Assembly: GCF_000002425.4 (NCBI RefSeq) | Contig: NC_037258.1 | Location: 2,215,964-2,279,963 of the forward strand | DNA length: 64,000 nt | DNA from: Physcomitrium patens | Taxonomy: Eukaryota; Streptophyta; Bryopsida; Funariales; Funariaceae | Reading direction: 5' to 3' | Shown here: one piece after another, positions 59,790-64,000 of the stretch | Numbering within the stretch: position 1 is the first letter of the stretch | Layout: each line of letters opens with the position of its first letter | Position numbers and translations under genes: made by a program | Notes under the pieces: generated by a model | The model's input: only the letters and a program-made list of their open reading frames with translations | What the model was told of the DNA's origin: nothing | Databases searched by the model: none

Positions 59790-60050
59790 TTAAATGTAGC
59801 TGATGCTCTCCACAATATATATTGTAGTTTACAATAAATAGTGCAACTACAATGTTTGGAATGTAGTGGGGAGAAATTGTTTATCTTCTCCCCTTCTCTT
59901 TGTATACAAAAAACAAGCACATCAATATATAGATAAGTAGCTATCTCTCCTTCTATACACTCATGTGTATGCACATTACTTCCAACTACTCTTGCCTCTC
60001 TCCAAACATTCTCAACACTATTTACATCTAAAGTTCAAAAAATGATGAAC
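59790..60050 (+). repeat. Probable 3' LTR of copia element E
   Basis: It follows the end of RNase H and has the look of a copia LTR: a short upstream region, 'gtagtggggagaaattg', then CT-rich 'ctatctctccttctatacact' text like that around copia transcription starts. There is no second copy to fix the boundaries. Confidence 0.4.
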
Positions 60051-60396
60051 CTCATATTTTAATCTAATCGCATTTACTAATTTCACCACCTCACCATTTG
60101 TAACCAGCTAGAACACAGGAACCATCAGCACCAGTTACAAAGGAACCTATACTGTCAGATGGCTTTCAAATCATACATGTACACACCCATATGCAAAAGA
60201 ATCACTGTTTCAAGGACGTTGAAAAACGCATCCAATATTGAGATTGAGAAGGCCAAAGGAGACCATCTACACATGTTGAAGAATTACTACAATAGAATGA
60301 AGTGATGTGGACACTGCAAGGTGCACACTTCTACCTAGAATTATGTGGTACCAGTACCCACAATGACAAAGGACCTGCCGAGTCCACAATGACTAC
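60051..60396 (-). other. 3' UTR and spacer downstream of glycyl-tRNA synthetase
   Basis: It lies between the probable LTR of element E and the GlyRS stop codon (TAG at 60397-60399). The right half is more GC-balanced and likely 3' UTR. No gene was seen. Confidence 0.4.
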
Positions 60397-63300
60397 CTAT
60401 AACTCAGCCTCAATTTCTGCCACTGTAACTAGCTTATACTTGGCTGCAACGTCCTCCCAAACAACCGTGCCATTGGAAAGATCCCGTACAACGTCAACAA
60501 CCTCAGCATCTGGAATCCTAACTTGCTGCTTCGAGTCTCTTTCTCGCACTGTGACACCTTCATCAAAATCAACGGTTATGGCGAATGGGATACCAACCTC
60601 ATCTGTTCTGGCGTATCTCTTCCCGATTGACCTGCCCGTAATGTCCAATTTGTTGGACACGCCTGCCCTGGTGAGACCGTTCGACATTGCCTTGGACTTA
60701 ACATTGAGGACTTCTCGCTGCATGAGTGGGAAGACAGTACACTTGATAGGAGCTACTATTGGAGGGAATCTGAATACACTGCTTACTTGCTCTCCAGGCA
60801 CAGCAGGCCGCAAGTAGAAGCAATGCTCGTACAAACAGTACATAATACGACCAATTCCGAATGACGGCTCAATCACAGATGGTGTGAAGTTCCGACCGTG
60901 CGTTTTCACAACTTTCTCTTCGATTGCTACCATTTCCTTCGTGAGCGTAAACTCTTGACCTGTCGAGCACACCTTGTATGTCGCTTTCTCCTTCTCTTCA
61001 AGTTTAGCTTTAAGAGCCAATGCCTCTTCCCTATTCATCGCCTGAGACAATCATGAGTTGGTTAATTACATAACTTCTAAAATTTTCACACCAGAAGCAT
61101 CAAGGCTAGCAATTTCAAAATGGTTTGTTTGGAGAGGAGGAAGCAACCAAGAACAAACAAAACCCCATGCCCCTTGCCATCCAACTATCAAAGATTAGGA
61201 TCAAATTACTGACCTCCAGAGATTCTGAAAGAATTTTCTGGTCCCTCCGGAATTCCTTACCCAACACCTTCTTGTTCGGTACGATTGTTAGTTGCTGCAA
61301 ACATGACGAGAAAATTTGAAAGTTCCACATATCAAGATCACATCCATACTGTAGAAGTTAGTGAGGTGACAGGTATCCTCTAAAACTTGATAATTAATCT
61401 CAACCAGATTACAAGCGCTGGCTCCATAAAATTGAAAGAAGTGAAAAAACATATGATGAGTCACGTACCACAACATCTTTCGGTTCAGCGAAAGACTCGT
61501 ACGCGGTAAGTTCTTGACCACTCTTTGCCTGGGCCCAACCAGAATGAGCAGATTGAATGAGGGAACCCAGAGAGTAAAGCCCAACAAGCTAATAATAGGG
61601 CGACCATCATCCCCAAAAAAGTATGACAAATTGAGCAAAAATTAAAACTTGAGGCACATACTGTATGAGCTTTGAGATCGTACGCAGATCGGTCTGCACA
61701 ACCAACACACTCGAACCAACCATAAGAGCATTCAATCTCAGCGTCCCAGCAGTCTTGGGCGTAGTGAGCCATTTCATTCGCAAGATGTTGGCGGAATCTC
61801 AAGCGTTTCTTGTCAATACCCAGCTTAGTCAGGAACAAGTAAGTCCTTGCAATGAAGTAGCCTAAGGTTTCATTATCTACGATACCCTGTGCATCAATCA
61901 CACGTTAGTGTTAGAACTGAAATCTTCGTAGGATCACGAAAACTACAAGAATAGGTGAAACAACCGAACGCTTGCCCGTGTTAACCGGAATGAAATGTTG
62001 ATTAACAAGTAACAACAAAATCTAAATGGACTGATAGCAGACAAGCCTAGAACTGTAAAAAATAAAAATAGACAACTTTAACCCAGATGAGGGCACAGGA
62101 AAAATCGCAGTAATTCCAACAATTTATGCTACTACTATGATTCATTACTTCAAACGATCAAAAGTAGTTGAAGAACCATTAAAATCCAACCCAAGAGGTC
62201 AGGATTCATCACCTGAGCTACAGCGTCACCGATCCGCATTTCGACATGGTCTCTAAGAGCCATTTGTTCAGCTCTTGGAAAGAGATAGACCACTAGATTC
62301 TCCACACTCTTAAACTTAGGGTGCGACTTGTCGTCTGGATTAACAAAATGTTCGATTTCTGCCATGGTAAATTCCCTTACCCGCATGGGGCCTTGTCGTG
62401 GGGCTATCTGAATTCCACATTACAGTATAAGGTTAGGATAGTCGAATACCCCTGCGTTATAAGTTCTCATGTACTTTCTATTAAATAGTGACATTAAACA
62501 CATTTCCTGAATGACCAAAAAAATTAATATGGTTAAATACAGATCATATAACTCTGCACCTCAAGTTACATTACTAACTTTTGTGGGATCCATCCTTCAT
62601 GAAAACCTTCATTCACGTCTAGGAAGGAAACAAGTAACCCTTTGGACTCACTAGCAGTCGAGCGCAGATTTCATAGAGGAGAAATGGTAAGGGGTAATTT
62701 ACACACAAGTGATACTGTCGGACCTTAATCACTGTACCAGGCCACCCTGGATCCTAACAGAAACAAAATATTGTTAAAAAAATTATCAAGAGCTCTGAGT
62801 AAAGCTTGAAACCTCGTTGCGGTACGCTGAACCAATCTGGGCTGCAGCGAAAGGCAGCTTATTACCACTTTCGTAGTACAAATCCCTGAAGTTCACAAAA
62901 ATGCCTTGTGCTGTCTCCGGCCTCATATAACTGTTGGACAGAAGACCCCACAGGTTTCAGTTTGCGAGCATTCAAGCTTCACGTAATGGACTCCAAAGGG
63001 AAGAAACCAAGGTTAGGACTCTTACCCATGTAGAGTGCCAGTCGGGCCAATTTGCGTGGAGAACATAAGATTGAAAGGATAAGGATCCGAAAGGTCGTTG
63101 CCGGACTCCGGTGCCTTAATGCTATACGCTTTGATTTTCTCGCCCAATTCCGGACCCGAGAATTCATCAAGCCCAGCAAGGTCGCTCTGCATCCGCAACT
63201 TCTGTTCGGGCGTCAATGGCTCGGCCACATTCTTCTTACTCTTCCTATCAGGCACCACTGCTTGAGGAGCAGCGGCCCTCTCAGCCACCAACCTTGCGTC

Positions 63301-63663
63301 ATCCTCAAGCGCCTTAGTGAGGAAATCCTTCAACAGGTGGTCGGCCCGGAAACAAGACCCCAGCTTCAGATCCTTCACCATCAAGTCGGTAAACTTATCC
63401 ACATGACCGGAGGCCTTCAAGACGACCTCAGGGGTGACGCAGGGGCAACGAATCTCCCACATATCTTCCTCCATTACGAAGTGCTGGCGCCACAAGTTCA
63501 GCACGTTCGTCTCGACCTGGCACCCCCATGGGCCATAGTCGTAAAACCCCGCCACACCGCCATAGATCTTGTAGCTCGGAATGTAGAACAACCTCCTCTC
63601 CAACGTATTCTTCACCAAAGTCTTGAACGCCTCCCTATTCATTGCGACATCTGTTGTAGCCAT
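60397..63663 (-). CDS. Glycyl-tRNA synthetase (class II, eukaryotic type)
   Basis: Joins glycine to tRNA-Gly with ATP. Seven exons, all with GT-AG introns and matching phases: 63026-63663, 62813-62930, 62213-62407, 61662-61886, 61469-61528, 61214-61294, 60397-61041; 653 residues. It runs collinear with Arabidopsis cytosolic/mitochondrial Gly[22 protein letters not shown] at the start, DYGPWG (about 42-47), [25 protein letters not shown] (214-224), [19 protein letters not shown] for motif 2, the [20 protein letters not shown] block, and motif 3 as [11 protein letters not shown] (498-508). The anticodon-binding domain ends with [18 protein letters not shown] and [11 protein letters not shown]. 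The N-terminal WHEP-like helices of Arabidopsis and animal enzymes are absent before Asn9. The ATG at 63661-63663 is the only one in frame; an AUG-less open leader precedes it. Confidence 0.96.
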
Positions 63664-63683
63664 CGCGTCCACCGCACCCACCA

Positions 63684-63692
63684 AAACCCTAA
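63684..63692 (+). promoter_or_regulatory. Telo-box in the glycyl-tRNA synthetase 5' leader
   Basis: AAACCCTAA, 21 bp upstream of the GlyRS ATG. Telo-boxes are common near starts of plant genes for translation components. Weak on its own. Confidence 0.4.
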
Positions 63693-63870
63693 AACCCACA
63701 ATCGGTCGAAGATTTGCCAATACAACCACAGCCCATACACTCAAGACGACACCCAGCTGCAGTGCATCTCCTCCTCGAGCTCTTCCAAGGATTAACAAAA
63801 TCAGGGTTTAAGATCAAAAAGCAGCGACCGACGAGGGGTCAGCAAAGGCGGAGCTCGCTGTGGCTCATCG

Positions 63871-64000
63871 ATGGCGCTGACATCGACGAGCTTGGCTGCC
63901 ACAATGTCCTTGACGCAAAAAGTCGAGGGAAAACAAAAAGTAACAAAGATGACCTAAAAGGTTGCTCTGGGACTTTTCGAGCGTTGCAACCTCGGGGGCG
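63871..64000 (+). CDS. Possible first exon of a divergent gene (partial)
   Basis: The plus strand opens with ATG at 63871: MALTSTSLAATMSLTQKVEG, a Ser/Thr/Ala-rich, acid-poor start like a plastid transit peptide. The frame stops after 28 codons, but possible donor sites (gtcgag, gtaaca) lie inside. The start is only about 200 bp from the GlyRS ATG on the opposite strand, so the two might share a promoter. The evidence is thin because the window ends. Confidence 0.2.

Larger units (their letters stand above)
42200..60050 (+). mobile_element. Element E: decayed Ty1/copia, split by chromovirus F
   Basis: Left part 42200-45594: gag (YLKMEDSTKLWKNLKSRFDH near 42360), a zinc knuckle (MIGHLVHAC near 42930), integrase and the start of RT. 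Right part 58739-60050: the rest of RT, RNase H and a probable 3' LTR. The break falls within the YVDD codons, and the flanks share atatg (45590-45594 and 58734-58738), the target duplication of chromovirus F. Stops and frameshifts are everywhere. It is the oldest layer of this nest. The 5' LTR was not found. Confidence 0.8.

Noticed and set aside
63052-63795. 247-codon plus-strand frame
   Set aside because: Antisense of glycyl-tRNA synthetase exon 1, which has unmistakable homology.
1-64000. tRNA, rRNA and snRNA genes
   Set aside because: None was recognised by eye; the tRNA-like hits are primer binding sites or a nine-base motif. A covariance-model scan would be needed to exclude them.

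Overview
The window looks like nuclear DNA of a land plant (streptophyte). It has three intron-containing genes with plant-type relatives: a type II peroxiredoxin, a DOMON-cytochrome b561 protein and a glycyl-tRNA synthetase. Their exons are GC-balanced, about half G+C by eye, and sit in very AT-rich repetitive DNA full of Ty3 and Ty1/copia LTR retrotransposons and (TA)n microsatellites. I lean towards a non-seed plant such as a moss, but nothing seen here fixes the species. A 100-base run of N at 24722-24821 is an assembly gap.

Layout. Positions 1-797 are featureless. 798-24721 is a four-level nest. A minus-strand Ty3 chromovirus (call it A, 798-2430 plus 20796-24721) is split by a minus-strand element B (2431-20795, LTRs about 200 bp, with a tandem array of a ~187-bp unit near its 5' end). 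B is split by a plus-strand Ty3 chromovirus C (6182-17347, target duplication cctaa). C is split inside its reverse transcriptase region by a Ty1/copia element D (9470-14683, target duplication aaaac). 24822-27650 is AT-rich, with an orphan A-family LTR near 25.6-26.1 kb. The peroxiredoxin gene is at 28061-29350 (+). 29.6-37.9 kb is mostly AT-rich intergenic DNA. The DOMON/b561 gene is at 38394-39998 (+). From about 42.2 to 60.05 kb lies a three-level nest: a decayed plus-strand copia element E (42200-45594 plus 58739-60050) is interrupted exactly at its YVDD codons by a minus-strand chromovirus F (45595-58733, duplication atatg). F's 5' LTR is interrupted by a Tat/Athila-like Ty3 element G (52381-58508). 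The glycyl-tRNA synthetase gene is at 60397-63663 (-), with a possible divergent gene start at the right edge.

The most interesting signals are in how the retrotransposons prime reverse transcription. Element C has no tRNA site next to its 5' LTR. Instead, the first 13 bases after the LTR are an exact reverse complement of 13 LTR bases about 30 bp downstream of a TATA box, where transcription should start. This is the architecture of self-priming known from fission yeast Tf1. Element D has a 14-base site that pairs with the anticodon arm of initiator tRNA-Met, the half-tRNA mode known from Drosophila copia. Element G has a decayed tRNA-Asp-type site. So three priming modes coexist in 64 kb.

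No retrotransposon here is intact. The premature stops examined in D are all explicable by C-to-T or G-to-A changes. The three genes are unrelated in function (peroxide removal, membrane electron transfer, translation) and show no sign of working as a cluster. All intron positions and protein models were built by eye from splice signals, reading frame and family conservation.
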